Of a stretch of DNA of 64,000 nucleotides, positions 43,363 through 53,125 are shown one piece after another (position 1 is the first letter of the stretch; each line of letters opens with the position of its first letter). Below the pieces are notes generated by a model. That model was not told the origin of the DNA and did no database searches. It saw only the letters and a list, made by a program, of their open reading frames with translations. The position numbers were made by a program, and so were the translations under genes. Origin of the DNA: Oceanobacter sp045430275 (GTDB taxonomy: Bacteria > Pseudomonadota > Gammaproteobacteria > Pseudomonadales > Oceanobacteraceae); NCBI GenBank assembly GCA_045430275.1, contig JAILXU010000006.1, positions 124,001 to 188,000 on the forward strand, written 5' to 3'.

Positions 43363-43978
43363 CCCGCGCCTCGCCAGCCATATTGGCCAATGCCTGCTTG
43401 ACCGGTGCATAGCTGCGGCGATGTATCGGGCAAGGTCCCAATGTCATCAAGGCTTCTTTATGAACCTTGGTGCCATATCCCTTGTGCTTGGCAAATCCAT
43501 ATCCCGGATACTGCTTGTCCATCTCCACCATCTCACGATCACGCGTGACCTTGGCCAATACCGAAGCCGCACCAATCGCTGTTACCAGGCTGTCGCCTTT
43601 TACCACCGCAGCGGCTGGCAATGTAAGTTCAGGCAAACGGTTGCCGTCAATCAGTGCATAATCCGGCGTGACAGACAAACCTTCGACCGCACGGGACATG
43701 GCCAACATCCGGGCGTTCAGGATGTTGAGCTGATCAATCTCTTCCACGGTTGCGCGCGCTACCGAAAAAGCCAGTGCTCTGGAGCATATCTGCTCAAACA
43801 ACGCCTCTCGACGCTTCTCGCTCAGTTTCTTTGAATCATCCAGCCCTTCGATGGGCTGTTCGGGGTCAAGAATGACCGCTGCTGCAACCACATCGCCACA
43901 CAGGGGGCCAGCCCCTGCTTCGTCCACGCCACAATACTGCAACTGCTGCAATTGCAGTTGCTGTTCTATTTCAATCAT
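43337..43978 (-). CDS. rnhB: Ribonuclease HII
   Basis: A 213-residue RNase HII that nicks RNA-DNA hybrids and embedded ribonucleotides. The catalytic acids are in YCGVDEAGAGPLCGDVVAAAVIL (D and E), DYALIDGN and VTRDREM. It ends near KQALANMAGEARV. ATG 43978 follows lpxB by seven bases. In Pseudomonas relatives dnaE follows rnhB. Here the operon ends and a convergent acyltransferase overlaps instead. Confidence 0.93.
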   Translation of the reverse strand: MIEIEQQLQLQQLQYCGVDEAGAGPLCGDVVAAAVILDPEQPIEGLDDSKKLSEKRREALFEQICSRALAFSVARATVEEIDQLNILNARMLAMSRAVEGLSVTPDYALIDGNRLPELTLPAAAVVKGDSLVTAIGAASVLAKVTRDREMVEMDKQYPGYGFAKHKGYGTKVHKEALMTLGPCPIHRRSYAPVKQALANMAGEARVSETRESE

Positions 43979-43985
43979 AAGGGGG

Positions 43986-45122
43986 TTATTGCTCGATGAG
44001 TCTTGCAATCGCATCAGCAGCTTCAACATCTGCATTGCGTTTTAATTGCTTGTGAATAAACAGGAAGGTTTCCTGCAACTGATGGGCTTCATCGGTGTTT
44101 TCAAGACTGGCCAGAACGGCCTTTGAAAGGTTGCAAGGGATGGCTTCTTCCTGAAGAATTTCAGGAACGACCTTACGACCCGCCAGCAAATTAGGCAAAG
44201 AGACATATGGCTGGATAATCATACGACGCCAGATCCACATAGTAACCGGCGACACTTTATAGCTCACCACCATCGGGCGCTTCATTAACATCGCTTCCAG
44301 CGTCGCCGTACCGGACGCCAACAAGATCGCATCAGCGGCGGCCATACAGACCTGAGACTGCCCCAGAAGAACCTGAATCGGCAATGGCTCAGGCTGTTCA
44401 GCCAGCAGAGCCTCAATCTGATTACGACGATCAACACTGGCTGCAGGAATTACAAACACCAGCTCTGGACGTTCTTTCAGCATCAAACGAGCCGTTTCAA
44501 TAAAAGTGCCACCCAGGTATTTCACTTCGCTGCCACGACTGCCTGGCATCAGACAAACCACCGTTTGCTCAGGAGCCAAACCCAGCTTGATGCGGGCCGG
44601 AGCCTTGGGGGTTTCCATCGGAATTTTATCAGCCAGATGATGGCCAACAAATTTGACGGGGATTTGGTGTTTTTCGTAGAAACGGGCTTCAAACGGAAAC
44701 AGCGTTAGCATCAGATCAACGGCTTTGGCGATTTTAAAAACCCGTTTTTCACGCCAGGCCCAAACCGAGGGGCTGACATAATGAACCGTTTTGACACCTT
44801 CTTTTCGGAGTTTCTGTTCCAGGGTGAGATTAAAATCCGGGGCATCGATGCCAATAAAGACATCAGGAGGGTTGTCACGCCAGCGCTGGAACAGGGTTCG
44901 GCGAACCTTGAGCAATTCGGGCAAACGCCCTAACACTTCAACCAGCCCCATCACCGACAGCCGCTCCATGGGCACCAGGCTGGTAAAGCCGTGTACTTTC
45001 ATCAGAGGGCCACCAATGCCTTCGAATACGGCATCCGGGTAACGCTGTTTCAAGGCTTCAACCAGCCCTGCTCCCAACATATCGCCGGATGTTTCTCCCA
45101 CAACAATGGTAATCCGTTTCAT
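43986..45122 (-). CDS. lpxB: Lipid-A-disaccharide synthase
   Basis: A 378-residue GT19 glycosyltransferase that joins lipid X to UDP-diacylglucosamine. It opens ITIVVGETSGDMLGAGLVEAL, then carries FIGIDAPDFNLTLEQKLR, HYVSPSVWAWR, and LASGTATLEAMLMKRPMVVSYK. Length is normal. It follows lpxA by six bases and precedes rnhB. Confidence 0.95.
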   Translation of the reverse strand: MKRITIVVGETSGDMLGAGLVEALKQRYPDAVFEGIGGPLMKVHGFTSLVPMERLSVMGLVEVLGRLPELLKVRRTLFQRWRDNPPDVFIGIDAPDFNLTLEQKLRKEGVKTVHYVSPSVWAWREKRVFKIAKAVDLMLTLFPFEARFYEKHQIPVKFVGHHLADKIPMETPKAPARIKLGLAPEQTVVCLMPGSRGSEVKYLGGTFIETARLMLKERPELVFVIPAASVDRRNQIEALLAEQPEPLPIQVLLGQSQVCMAAADAILLASGTATLEAMLMKRPMVVSYKVSPVTMWIWRRMIIQPYVSLPNLLAGRKVVPEILQEEAIPCNLSKAVLASLENTDEAHQLQETFLFIHKQLKRNADVEAADAIARLIEQ

Positions 45123-45128
45123 TGGTGG

Positions 45129-45920
45129 TTACTTCTTGTCTTTGTCGGACTGACGAATAATACCGCGCGTATTTTGCTTCACACTGTCTCGAAGAACCGC
45201 CACAAAAGCATTGTCTTGCGCCATCTCATCCAGCTTTTCCAGAGCAGCAGCCAGACTCAACTCTTCACGATACAAAGCACGGTATGCAGCCTTGACAGCT
45301 TTGATGTCATCCGCCGCAAAACCACGACGATGCAATCCTTCGGCATTAATCGCACGAGGAACCGCCGGATAACCCAGAGCCGTTACAAACGCCGGAATAT
45401 CCTGCAATACAACCGTTGCAGCGCCACACATCACATGCGCGCCAATCTGACAATATTGATGAACCTGGGTCGCACCGCCCAGAATGGCCCAATCGCCGAC
45501 ACGAACATGTCCCGCCAGATTGGTATCATTGGCAATTACACAGTTGTCACCCACGACACAATCGTGAGCAACGTGTACATTCACCATCAACAGGTTGTTA
45601 CTGCCAACGCGAGTGACGCCACTATCCTGAACCGTGCCACGGTGTAAGGTGCAGGATTCACGAATCACGTTATTGTCACCGACTTCCAGTCGTGTGGACT
45701 CACCCGCGTATTTTTTATCCTGGCAATCGTCGCCCAGGGTCGCAAACTGATAAATTCGATTATTTCGGCCAATGGACGTTGGCCCCTTGATAACGACATG
45801 CGGCCCAATAACCGTTCCTTCACCGATCTCGACATCCGGGCCGATAATGCTATAAGGACCAACCTCAACATCATTTGCCAGCTTTGCACCAGCATCCACT
45901 ATGGCCGAAGGGTGAATCAT
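45129..45920 (-). CDS. lpxA: UDP-GlcNAc acyltransferase LpxA
   Basis: A 263-residue left-handed beta-helix enzyme that adds the first acyl chain in lipid A synthesis. Hexapeptide repeats run from IHPSAIVDAGAKLANDVEVG onward. LMVNVHVAHDCVVGDNCVIAN contains the catalytic His, and GLHRRGFAADDIKAVKAAYR begins the helical C terminus. The ATG at 45920 overlaps the fabZ stop (ATGA). Confidence 0.95.
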   Translation of the reverse strand: MIHPSAIVDAGAKLANDVEVGPYSIIGPDVEIGEGTVIGPHVVIKGPTSIGRNNRIYQFATLGDDCQDKKYAGESTRLEVGDNNVIRESCTLHRGTVQDSGVTRVGSNNLLMVNVHVAHDCVVGDNCVIANDTNLAGHVRVGDWAILGGATQVHQYCQIGAHVMCGAATVVLQDIPAFVTALGYPAVPRAINAEGLHRRGFAADDIKAVKAAYRALYREELSLAAALEKLDEMAQDNAFVAVLRDSVKQNTRGIIRQSDKDKK

Positions 45921-46381
45921 GCTTGCTCCATATCTCGTTCTGCACAAGTAATCAACGCTGAGCAGACCACTTTGCCATCTACCAAACCGCGACAGTCAAA
46001 TTTCCAGATACGACGACGACCGCTGATAAAACGTGCTTCAAGCACTACTTGATCACCCGGAACAATCGGACGTTTAAACCGCACATTATCGGCTCCGGCA
46101 AAGTAGTACAGCATGGTTGGTTCACGTTCATCACCCAGCATCGACATGCCCAGCAAGCCCGCGGCCTGGGCCATAGATTCCAGAATTAACACACCTGGCA
46201 TAACAGGATGCCCGGGGAAATGGCCATTAAAGAATTCTTCATTGATCGTGACATTTTTAATCGCACGAATCACCGGGGTCTCTTCTGATTCCAGATCTAC
46301 TTCATTTATGCGATCAACCAACAGGAATGGATAACGATGTGGCAAAAATTCCTGAATTGTTTCTACTGGTTGCGAGGACAT
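45917..46381 (-). CDS. fabZ: (3R)-hydroxyacyl-ACP dehydratase FabZ
   Basis: A 154-residue hotdog dehydratase of fatty acid synthesis. The opening IQEFLPHRYPFLLVDRI is typical, and NGHFPGHPVMPGVLILE contains the catalytic His and, further on, Glu. The start ATG at 46381 shares one base with the lpxD stop (TGATG). Being between lpxD and lpxA, it lets the hydroxymyristoyl pool be balanced between lipid A and phospholipid. Confidence 0.95.
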   Translation of the reverse strand: MSSQPVETIQEFLPHRYPFLLVDRINEVDLESEETPVIRAIKNVTINEEFFNGHFPGHPVMPGVLILESMAQAAGLLGMSMLGDEREPTMLYYFAGADNVRFKRPIVPGDQVVLEARFISGRRRIWKFDCRGLVDGKVVCSALITCAERDMEQA

Positions 46382-47403
46382 CAAGCATTACCTTCTTGGG
46401 TCTTCTCTAGCTTTTGTAGCCGTTTGGCCAAGGCATCGAGTTGTTTGAATCGAGTGGCGTTTCTCCGCCATTGTTTTACCGGAAGATGAGGCATGCCAGA
46501 CGCATACACACCGGCCTCATCAATCGAATTTGTTACCAGGGTCATTCCCATGACCTGCACACCGTCGGCCAATTTCAGGTGCCCAGCCAGACCAACACCG
46601 CCAGCCAGCATGCAGTTTTTACCCACAACGGTACTGCCTGCAATGCCAACACAACCCGCCATTGCAGTGCCGGAGCCAACACGGACATTGTGTGCAATTT
46701 GTATCAGGTTATCGAGAATCACATTGTCTTCAATGACCGTGTCGCCCAATGCTCCACGGTCAATGCAAGTATTGGCACCAATGCTGACATCATTACCAAT
46801 AACAACGCCCCCTAATTGGGCGATGCGTTCCCATTGCCCCTTGTTGGGCGCATAACCAAAACCATCACCACCAATCACCGTACCAGACTGTATTCTCACG
46901 CGATGGCCAATGGAAAGATTGTGAAGCACACTGACATTGGCATTGACTACACAGTCCTGACCAATGATGGTGTTATCACCAACAAAGCAACCCGGTCCAA
47001 TTTCCGTTCGGTCCCCGATCACAACGTGACGCCCAATCACAGCATTGGCTGCAATGGTCACCTGCTCCCCCAACTGGGCCGTTGGATCAACAACCGCTGA
47101 AGCATGTACGTTTCCGCTGGCTGGAGGGCGATTATCAAATTGCTGGGATACCCGTGCATACGCAAGATAGGGATCATCAACCACCAATGCCGCACAGGAG
47201 ACCAATTCAGCATCCTGAGGTTTTACAATGACGGCGGCGGCCCGGCTATTTTCAAGAGCGGCCTGATAGCCCTTGTTAGCCAGGAAGGAGATATCCCCTT
47301 CTTTGGCTTCAGGTAATGCTGAAAGGCCTGTGATAACAGTCTTTTCATCTCCACGAACATCAGCACCCAATATCAATGCCAGTTCAGAAAGCAGAAAACG
47401 CAT
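46381..47403 (-). CDS. lpxD: UDP-3-O-acylglucosamine N-acyltransferase LpxD
   Basis: A 340-residue beta-helix acyltransferase for the third step of lipid A synthesis. The N-terminal substrate domain ends near LVVDDPYLAYARV. Hexapeptide coils follow, and LDNLIQIAHNVRVGSGTAM carries the catalytic His. The C terminus is a short coiled coil (FKQLDALAKRLQKLEK). AGGAGG upstream of the ATG is one of the strongest ribosome-binding sites in the operon. Confidence 0.95.
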   Translation of the reverse strand: MRFLLSELALILGADVRGDEKTVITGLSALPEAKEGDISFLANKGYQAALENSRAAAVIVKPQDAELVSCAALVVDDPYLAYARVSQQFDNRPPASGNVHASAVVDPTAQLGEQVTIAANAVIGRHVVIGDRTEIGPGCFVGDNTIIGQDCVVNANVSVLHNLSIGHRVRIQSGTVIGGDGFGYAPNKGQWERIAQLGGVVIGNDVSIGANTCIDRGALGDTVIEDNVILDNLIQIAHNVRVGSGTAMAGCVGIAGSTVVGKNCMLAGGVGLAGHLKLADGVQVMGMTLVTNSIDEAGVYASGMPHLPVKQWRRNATRFKQLDALAKRLQKLEKTQEGNA

Positions 47404-47418
47404 GGCGTGAGCCTCCTA

Positions 47419-47916
47419 TCATTTTTTACCGTTCAGGCGCTCCAGCAGAACCTTGGTCAGATCAACATCCGGGGCGTGATAAATCACAGCACCAGCCTGC
47501 AAAACGACATCGTATTTGCCATTATCAATGATCGCTTTCAATGTTTTTTCCAACTCAGGCAACTGAGACTGGAAAAACTGACGACGCCACTGCTGATCCT
47601 GCTGCTGCAACTTGCGCATGAAGAACTGCATTTCTTCTGCTTTTTTATCGTACTGGCTGCGAATTTTGCGACTTTCATCTTCGCTCATAATCGCGCCATC
47701 TTTTTCCAGGCGCTCTTTTAAAGCCAACAATTCTTTTTCCACCCCTTTCACTTTAGAGATGTCTGCCTTGTTGTCTTTCTCAAATTTTTTCGCTGATACC
47801 TTGGCGGCATCGGACAGGAACAATGCCCGTTCCATATCCACAACGGCAACTTTACTTGCAACCGCATTACCTGACAGAAGTGCAGCAACGGCTGCAAACA
47901 TGACCATAAAACGCAT
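47419..47916 (-). CDS. skp: OmpH/Skp periplasmic chaperone
   Basis: A 165-residue exported chaperone for outer-membrane proteins. The signal peptide is MRFMVMFAAVAALLSGNAVA. KVAVVDMERALFLSDAAK begins the trimerisation core. Long helical arms follow (ELLALKERLEKDGAIM, QFFMRKLQQQDQQWRRQF). The C terminus returns to strand (YDVVLQAGAVIYHAP). The start at 47916 is preferred because it gives a direct signal peptide. It sits between bamA and lpxD as in most gammaproteobacteria. Confidence 0.93.
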   Translation of the reverse strand: MRFMVMFAAVAALLSGNAVASKVAVVDMERALFLSDAAKVSAKKFEKDNKADISKVKGVEKELLALKERLEKDGAIMSEDESRKIRSQYDKKAEEMQFFMRKLQQQDQQWRRQFFQSQLPELEKTLKAIIDNGKYDVVLQAGAVIYHAPDVDLTKVLLERLNGKK

Positions 47917-47989
47917 TTCCAGTGCTCCTGAATTAAAGTGTAATCGGTGCTGGCGCAGCATCATACCAGTATGTCAGCCAGCAAGCCTG

Positions 47990-50545
47990 TTAGAATGATT
48001 GACCCAATGAAAATTCAAAACCTTCCGTACGATCGCCACGCTGATCTTTAATCGGTATGGAATATACGAAGGTCAACGGCCCAATAGCCGTCACCCAGGT
48101 AACGCCAAGGCCTGTGCTGTAACGCAGCTCGCCCAGGTCAATGCCGTCATTGCAGTAAGGGTGACTGGTCAGACTCGGCAAATCACTGTCTGACGGGGTA
48201 TAGCATTGATCTGTAAATGTATTCCCCGCATCAAAAAACGCAACGGTACGAACGGAGCTGCGATCTTCTACAAAAGGAATCGGGAAGATCAATTCCAGAG
48301 ACGCTTCCGTCAAGATGTTACCGCCAATCGCACTCGGTGTTTCAAGGAAGCCTGGAGCAGACACCACAGAACCGGATGAATCTGTTGCATACACGGGTTT
48401 GTAACGATTACTGTTGCTGACGGCCTCGGCTGCACCATCCGCATCCGCAACATAGACCACAGAAGGGGCACTGGCATCCACAATCGGTCGGCCCAGATTG
48501 TCGGTTTCGTACACAACACTGCCATTGCTATTTGTTTGCACCAAAGGCTGAACACGATATTCAGGCAAGCCTCTTGGCCCCAGCGAATTGGTGCGATAGC
48601 CACGTACAGAACCCAAACCACCGGCGCGGAAATTCTTGAAGAATGGCAAACGCTTGATATCACCATAACCATTGCCATAGCCCAGTTCCGTTCTGAATCG
48701 TACCGACCACTCAGACGCCAGAGGGAAGTAATAATTGGAACGATAACTCAACTTGTAGCTGGTGAGATCACTACCCGGAACCGCCGCACTCAGGGAAACA
48801 CGCTGTTCGATACCCTCCGTCGGGAACATACCGTGATTCAGAGAGCTATAACGCCAGTTAAAGCCGACCGTGTATTCATCAAAGCGGCTGCCTTCTGTGT
48901 CCAGAAAATCTGTGATTTCTGCAGGAATGGTTGTTCCCTCAAACATCACCGTATTGGAATAGCCCAGTGACATGCCCGCACGCTGGTAACGGGAAATAGG
49001 ATAACCGAAGGTGACGTTGGCACCCTTGGTATTGGTTTGATAATCGCTGACGGTGCTCAGCTTATTGAAATCTGTTTCACGATAAAACAGATTAAATCCG
49101 CGACTGACGCCGTGAATCGTATAAAAAGGATCGGTGAAAGAGAAGTTATAAGACTGCTGGGTATCGGTCTTGTTCACACTCAAACTCATGCGATCGCCAG
49201 TACCCAGAAAGTTATTCTGGCTGACACTTGCTCCCAGAATCATCCCCTGCCCACCGGCATACCCGATGTTGAAATTCAACGTACCATTTAATTGTTCTTC
49301 AACACGGTAATTGACATCAATCAGATCATCTCGACCGGGTACGGGCGGCGTATCCACAGTGACAGTTTTGAAAAAGCCCAAAGCATTCAACTCGGCTTTA
49401 CCCACCTCGATTTTGTCCGTGGATGCCCAGCCACCTTCCATCTGTAACATTTCACGACGCAGTACTTCATCACGCGTGGTCTCGTTGCCAGAGAAGTTAA
49501 CACTGCGTACGTACGTGCGACGACCGGGTTCAACAAAGTAGGTTAAATCCACTTCCAGCGCTTCGTCGTTAATCTTGGGAATACCGTTCACCTTGGCAAA
49601 CGTATACCCTTCGTTGCCCAATATTCGAGTCATCTTGTCGCTGGTAGACGTTACCTGACGACGAGAGAAAACATCCCCGACTTCAATTTGATGCTTTTCC
49701 TGAAATTCACTTTCATCAACGATCAAATCGCCTGCCAGATTAATACGATTGATCGTGTAAACATCCCCTTCTTTCACATTGATCGTGATATAAACACCGT
49801 CTTTTTCCGGCGAAAGGGCGACCTGTGTCGACTCGATATTAAAACGAATATAACCACGATCCAGATACCAGGAACGCAAGGTTTCCAGGTCAGCCATCAG
49901 TTTTTCACGGTTGTATTTGGTATCCGATGAATACCAGGACCAGAAGCCATCGCTTTTCAGAGACAACTGCCCCAGCAACTCGTCGTCTGAAAAAGCATTA
50001 TTGCCAAGAATATTAATATCAGCAATTTCAGCAACAGAGCCTTCTTTAATACGAATCAGCAATTTGACCCGGTTACGAGGCAATGGAGTGACTTCAATCT
50101 CGGAACCCGCATCGTAACGCCCTTGAGCAGCATAGACGCGCTCAATTTCCAGGATCATGCGCTCCAATGTTGCACGCTTGAATACTTGCCCTTCAGCAAT
50201 GCCGTTTTGCTTCAACGAATCCATCAATGCTTCATCGGGAAGCTGTTTGTTGCCCTCCAGTTCCACTTCCGTGATCGTTGGTAATTCAACCAACTGGAGA
50301 ATCACAACACCGCCATCACGATAAATACGCAGGTCATTAAACAAGCCCGTACCAAACAAGCGTTTGGAAACAGCAGCCAGATCAGCCTGATTAACCTGAT
50401 CACCTTTATTGATGGTTAACTGTTCAAATACAGTCCCGGCTGAAACACGTTGCAGCCCTTCCAAACGAATGTCTTCAACAATAAAGGATTCGGCCTGAGC
50501 AACCGACAGCACACCCAGAAGCAGAACAAACAGCAACGAACGCAT
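47990..50545 (-). CDS. bamA: Outer-membrane assembly factor BamA
   Basis: An 851-residue Omp85 protein, the core of the BAM complex. A signal peptide (LLFVLLLGVLSVAQA) precedes five POTRA domains to about residue 420, then a 16-strand barrel. GSVRGYRTNSLGPRG contains the VRGY motif of loop 6. After it comes an extra-long, Ser/Val/Asp-rich loop of about 80 residues before IGGNILTEASLELIFP, roughly double that of E. coli, which explains the greater length. The C terminus EFSLGQSF ends in Phe. Confidence 0.96.
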   Translation of the reverse strand: MRSLLFVLLLGVLSVAQAESFIVEDIRLEGLQRVSAGTVFEQLTINKGDQVNQADLAAVSKRLFGTGLFNDLRIYRDGGVVILQLVELPTITEVELEGNKQLPDEALMDSLKQNGIAEGQVFKRATLERMILEIERVYAAQGRYDAGSEIEVTPLPRNRVKLLIRIKEGSVAEIADINILGNNAFSDDELLGQLSLKSDGFWSWYSSDTKYNREKLMADLETLRSWYLDRGYIRFNIESTQVALSPEKDGVYITINVKEGDVYTINRINLAGDLIVDESEFQEKHQIEVGDVFSRRQVTSTSDKMTRILGNEGYTFAKVNGIPKINDEALEVDLTYFVEPGRRTYVRSVNFSGNETTRDEVLRREMLQMEGGWASTDKIEVGKAELNALGFFKTVTVDTPPVPGRDDLIDVNYRVEEQLNGTLNFNIGYAGGQGMILGASVSQNNFLGTGDRMSLSVNKTDTQQSYNFSFTDPFYTIHGVSRGFNLFYRETDFNKLSTVSDYQTNTKGANVTFGYPISRYQRAGMSLGYSNTVMFEGTTIPAEITDFLDTEGSRFDEYTVGFNWRYSSLNHGMFPTEGIEQRVSLSAAVPGSDLTSYKLSYRSNYYFPLASEWSVRFRTELGYGNGYGDIKRLPFFKNFRAGGLGSVRGYRTNSLGPRGLPEYRVQPLVQTNSNGSVVYETDNLGRPIVDASAPSVVYVADADGAAEAVSNSNRYKPVYATDSSGSVVSAPGFLETPSAIGGNILTEASLELIFPIPFVEDRSSVRTVAFFDAGNTFTDQCYTPSDSDLPSLTSHPYCNDGIDLGELRYSTGLGVTWVTAIGPLTFVYSIPIKDQRGDRTEGFEFSLGQSF

Positions 50546-50575
50546 GAAATAAGGAATCCAAGTAAATTCGACGAA

Positions 50576-51913
50576 TTAAAGTCGACTGATATCGTTATAG
50601 AAGGCCACTAACATCAAGCTCAGCAATACTGCCATGCCTAATTTCAGTGTCATTATCTGAATCGATTCAGGCAAGGGCTTACCCAGCACTGACTCGATGG
50701 TATTGAGCAATATATGGCCGCCATCCAACATTGGAACCGGCAGCAAATTCAACACACCCAGCGATACACTCAGCAATGCCAAAAACTGCACAAAGGCTTC
50801 CAATCCATTCGAGGCCGAATTGCCGGCTACTTTAGCAATGGTAATAGGGCCACTCAAGTTCTTTACAGACAGATCACCCGCAATCATCTTCCAGAGAGAA
50901 TCCAGCGTCAGGAAAATCAGATCACCGGTTTGTGACAATGCCCGCAAGAATGCAGCGCCAGGCCCCGCGTGACTGGTGCGTATCCATTCCCGAGGAAATT
51001 CAACCGCTTGTGGCGCCATACCCGCAAAGCCGATGACACTGCCATCGTCCAGTTTTCGAGTTGAAGGGGTCAGAATCAACTCTTGACGGGCCCCTGATCG
51101 CTCAATCGAAATCAGCATGGGTGCGCTGGCGGATGCCTTGATATGCTCAACCAGAGCATACCAATCCGGTAATGACTCGCCATTAACAGCGACCACCTTG
51201 TCCCCAGCCAGAAAACCAGCGGCCTGAGCCGCACTTTCAGGGACAACTTCACCAACTCGTGCCGGGACGGGGATTCGACGCGGTGTAAAACCCAACCCTC
51301 GTAACGGGTCCGGGCCTTCCATCTCCGAAAGCCATCGCTCAAGCTTGACCTCAACCTGCTGACGAGCACCATCACGATGAATATCCAGAGCAATTGATGT
51401 GGTTTCACCAATATAAGGCAGCAACTGCCAACTCACGTCCTTCCAGGTTGATGTTGTTTCACCATCCACCGCAACAATTTCATCCCCCGACTGCAAGCCT
51501 GCAACCTGAGCGGGAGAAGCGTCTGACACCTCTCCCAATACGGGAGCCTGGCCCTGGGTACCGACCATAAACAAGAACCAGTAAGCAACAACCGCAAAAA
51601 TAAAATTGGCGAATGGGCCAGCAGCGGCAATGAAGTTACGCTGCGTAACGCTTTTGCGCGTAAAGCTCTGATCCAGCAAGGCTTCTGGCACGTCACCTTC
51701 ACGTTCATCCAGCATCTTGACGTAGCCACCCAATGGAATGGGCGCAACCGAATATTCCGTGCCTAATTTATCTTTAAAAGAAAACAGGGGATTACCAAAC
51801 CCGACAGAAAATCGGATGACGTGTACGCCACAGCGGCGAGCCGCCCAAAAATGGCCGTACTCATGCACGACAACCAGAACACTGATAGCAACAAGAAAAT
51901 AAAGAAGGGTCAA
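50576..51913 (-). CDS. rseP: Site-2 protease RseP
   Basis: A 445-residue inner-membrane zinc protease that cleaves anti-sigma factor RseA in the sigma-E envelope stress response. LVVVHEYGHFWAARRCGV supplies H17, E18 and H21, and LLPVPMLDGGHILLN the third ligand Asp. Two PDZ domains lie between. The start codon is TTG at 51913, with GGAG six bases upstream inside the dxr end. Its place directly before bamA links it to outer-membrane assembly. Confidence 0.95.
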   Translation of the reverse strand: MTLLYFLVAISVLVVVHEYGHFWAARRCGVHVIRFSVGFGNPLFSFKDKLGTEYSVAPIPLGGYVKMLDEREGDVPEALLDQSFTRKSVTQRNFIAAAGPFANFIFAVVAYWFLFMVGTQGQAPVLGEVSDASPAQVAGLQSGDEIVAVDGETTSTWKDVSWQLLPYIGETTSIALDIHRDGARQQVEVKLERWLSEMEGPDPLRGLGFTPRRIPVPARVGEVVPESAAQAAGFLAGDKVVAVNGESLPDWYALVEHIKASASAPMLISIERSGARQELILTPSTRKLDDGSVIGFAGMAPQAVEFPREWIRTSHAGPGAAFLRALSQTGDLIFLTLDSLWKMIAGDLSVKNLSGPITIAKVAGNSASNGLEAFVQFLALLSVSLGVLNLLPVPMLDGGHILLNTIESVLGKPLPESIQIMTLKLGMAVLLSLMLVAFYNDISRL

Positions 51914-51916
51914 CGA

Positions 51917-53125
51917 TCACTCCACATGCGTCTGTCGAGCAATAGCAAATACACGGTCTGCCAATTGCTCTGCTTGTTCCCTGGCCCAGCGATCAGCCGC
52001 CAGTACCACATCCAGGTTGTCAGCAGACGAAACCTCGTGTGACGACATAACCTCTGCTACGAGATTTGGGATATCAACAAAGCGAATTTGTTCCTTCAGG
52101 AAACGATGAACCGCAATTTCATTGGCCGCATTCAAGACAGCGGGCAAAGTGCCGCCGACGGAAAATGCCTGACGAGCCAAGGCCAATGCAGGAAAACACT
52201 GCTCATCGGGCGTTTCAAAGTTCAATTGTGCGATGTCGAACAAATCCAGATTTTCGACCCCGGCATCAATACGCTGTGGCCATGCCATACCATAGGCAAT
52301 GGGTGTACGCATATCTGGCTGCCCCAATTGAGCAATAACAGAACCGTCCCGATACTGCACCATCGAATGAATAACACTTTCAGGATGAACAACAACCTGT
52401 ACCTGCTCCGGCTGACAGTTGAACAAAAAGCAGGCTTCGATTAACTCCAGCCCTTTATTCATCAATGTCGCCGAATCAACGGAAATCTTCTGCCCCATTG
52501 ACCAATTTGGGTGAGCAACGGCTTGTGCCGGTGTGACAGCTTCCAAATCGGATAACAACTTGCCACGAAATGGCCCACCGGAAGCAGTCAATAAAATCTT
52601 GCGAATACCGTGAGGTTCAAAGTCACCGCTGTAATCGTGCGGCATGGCCTGGAAAATGGCGTTGTGTTCACTGTCGATTGGCAGCAACTCTGCACCACCT
52701 CGTTTGACAGCTTCCATAAATAACGGCCCAGCCATCACCAGGCTTTCTTTATTGGCCAGCAACACTCGCTTGCCCGCTTCAGCCGCAGCCAATGACGGTA
52801 GCAAGCCAGCCGCTCCCACGATAGCGGCCATAATCATGTCCACATCCGGGTGCCGGGACACCTCACACATAGCCTCGGTACCACTGAGAACCTGGGTATC
52901 AGTATCTGATCCCAGGCAATCCTGCAGTTCCCTGGCGGCATCCGCACAAGCCATCACCGCAAAACGAGGGCAAAAACGTTCAACCTGATCTTTCATGGCA
53001 GCCACACTGGTTGAAGCAACCAGTGCAAATACAGCGTATTCGTCAGGATGACGAGCAATGACATCCAGCGTACTGCATCCAATAGAACCGGTTGATCCCA
53101 GCACAGTGACTGATTTGAGCGTCAC
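51917..53125 (-). CDS. dxr: 1-deoxy-D-xylulose 5-phosphate reductoisomerase
   Basis: A 402-residue NADPH enzyme that commits the MEP pathway for isoprenoids. SVTVLGSTGSIGCSTLDVI binds NADPH. VLLANKESLVMAG and LLPIDSEHNAIFQ contain metal-binding residues, and LTASGGPFRGK is part of the substrate loop. The start is GTG 53125, which overlaps the cdsA stop (GTGA) and has GGGAG upstream. An upstream GTG at 53158 is less family-like. Confidence 0.94.
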   Translation of the reverse strand: MTLKSVTVLGSTGSIGCSTLDVIARHPDEYAVFALVASTSVAAMKDQVERFCPRFAVMACADAARELQDCLGSDTDTQVLSGTEAMCEVSRHPDVDMIMAAIVGAAGLLPSLAAAEAGKRVLLANKESLVMAGPLFMEAVKRGGAELLPIDSEHNAIFQAMPHDYSGDFEPHGIRKILLTASGGPFRGKLLSDLEAVTPAQAVAHPNWSMGQKISVDSATLMNKGLELIEACFLFNCQPEQVQVVVHPESVIHSMVQYRDGSVIAQLGQPDMRTPIAYGMAWPQRIDAGVENLDLFDIAQLNFETPDEQCFPALALARQAFSVGGTLPAVLNAANEIAVHRFLKEQIRFVDIPNLVAEVMSSHEVSSADNLDVVLAADRWAREQAEQLADRVFAIARQTHVE

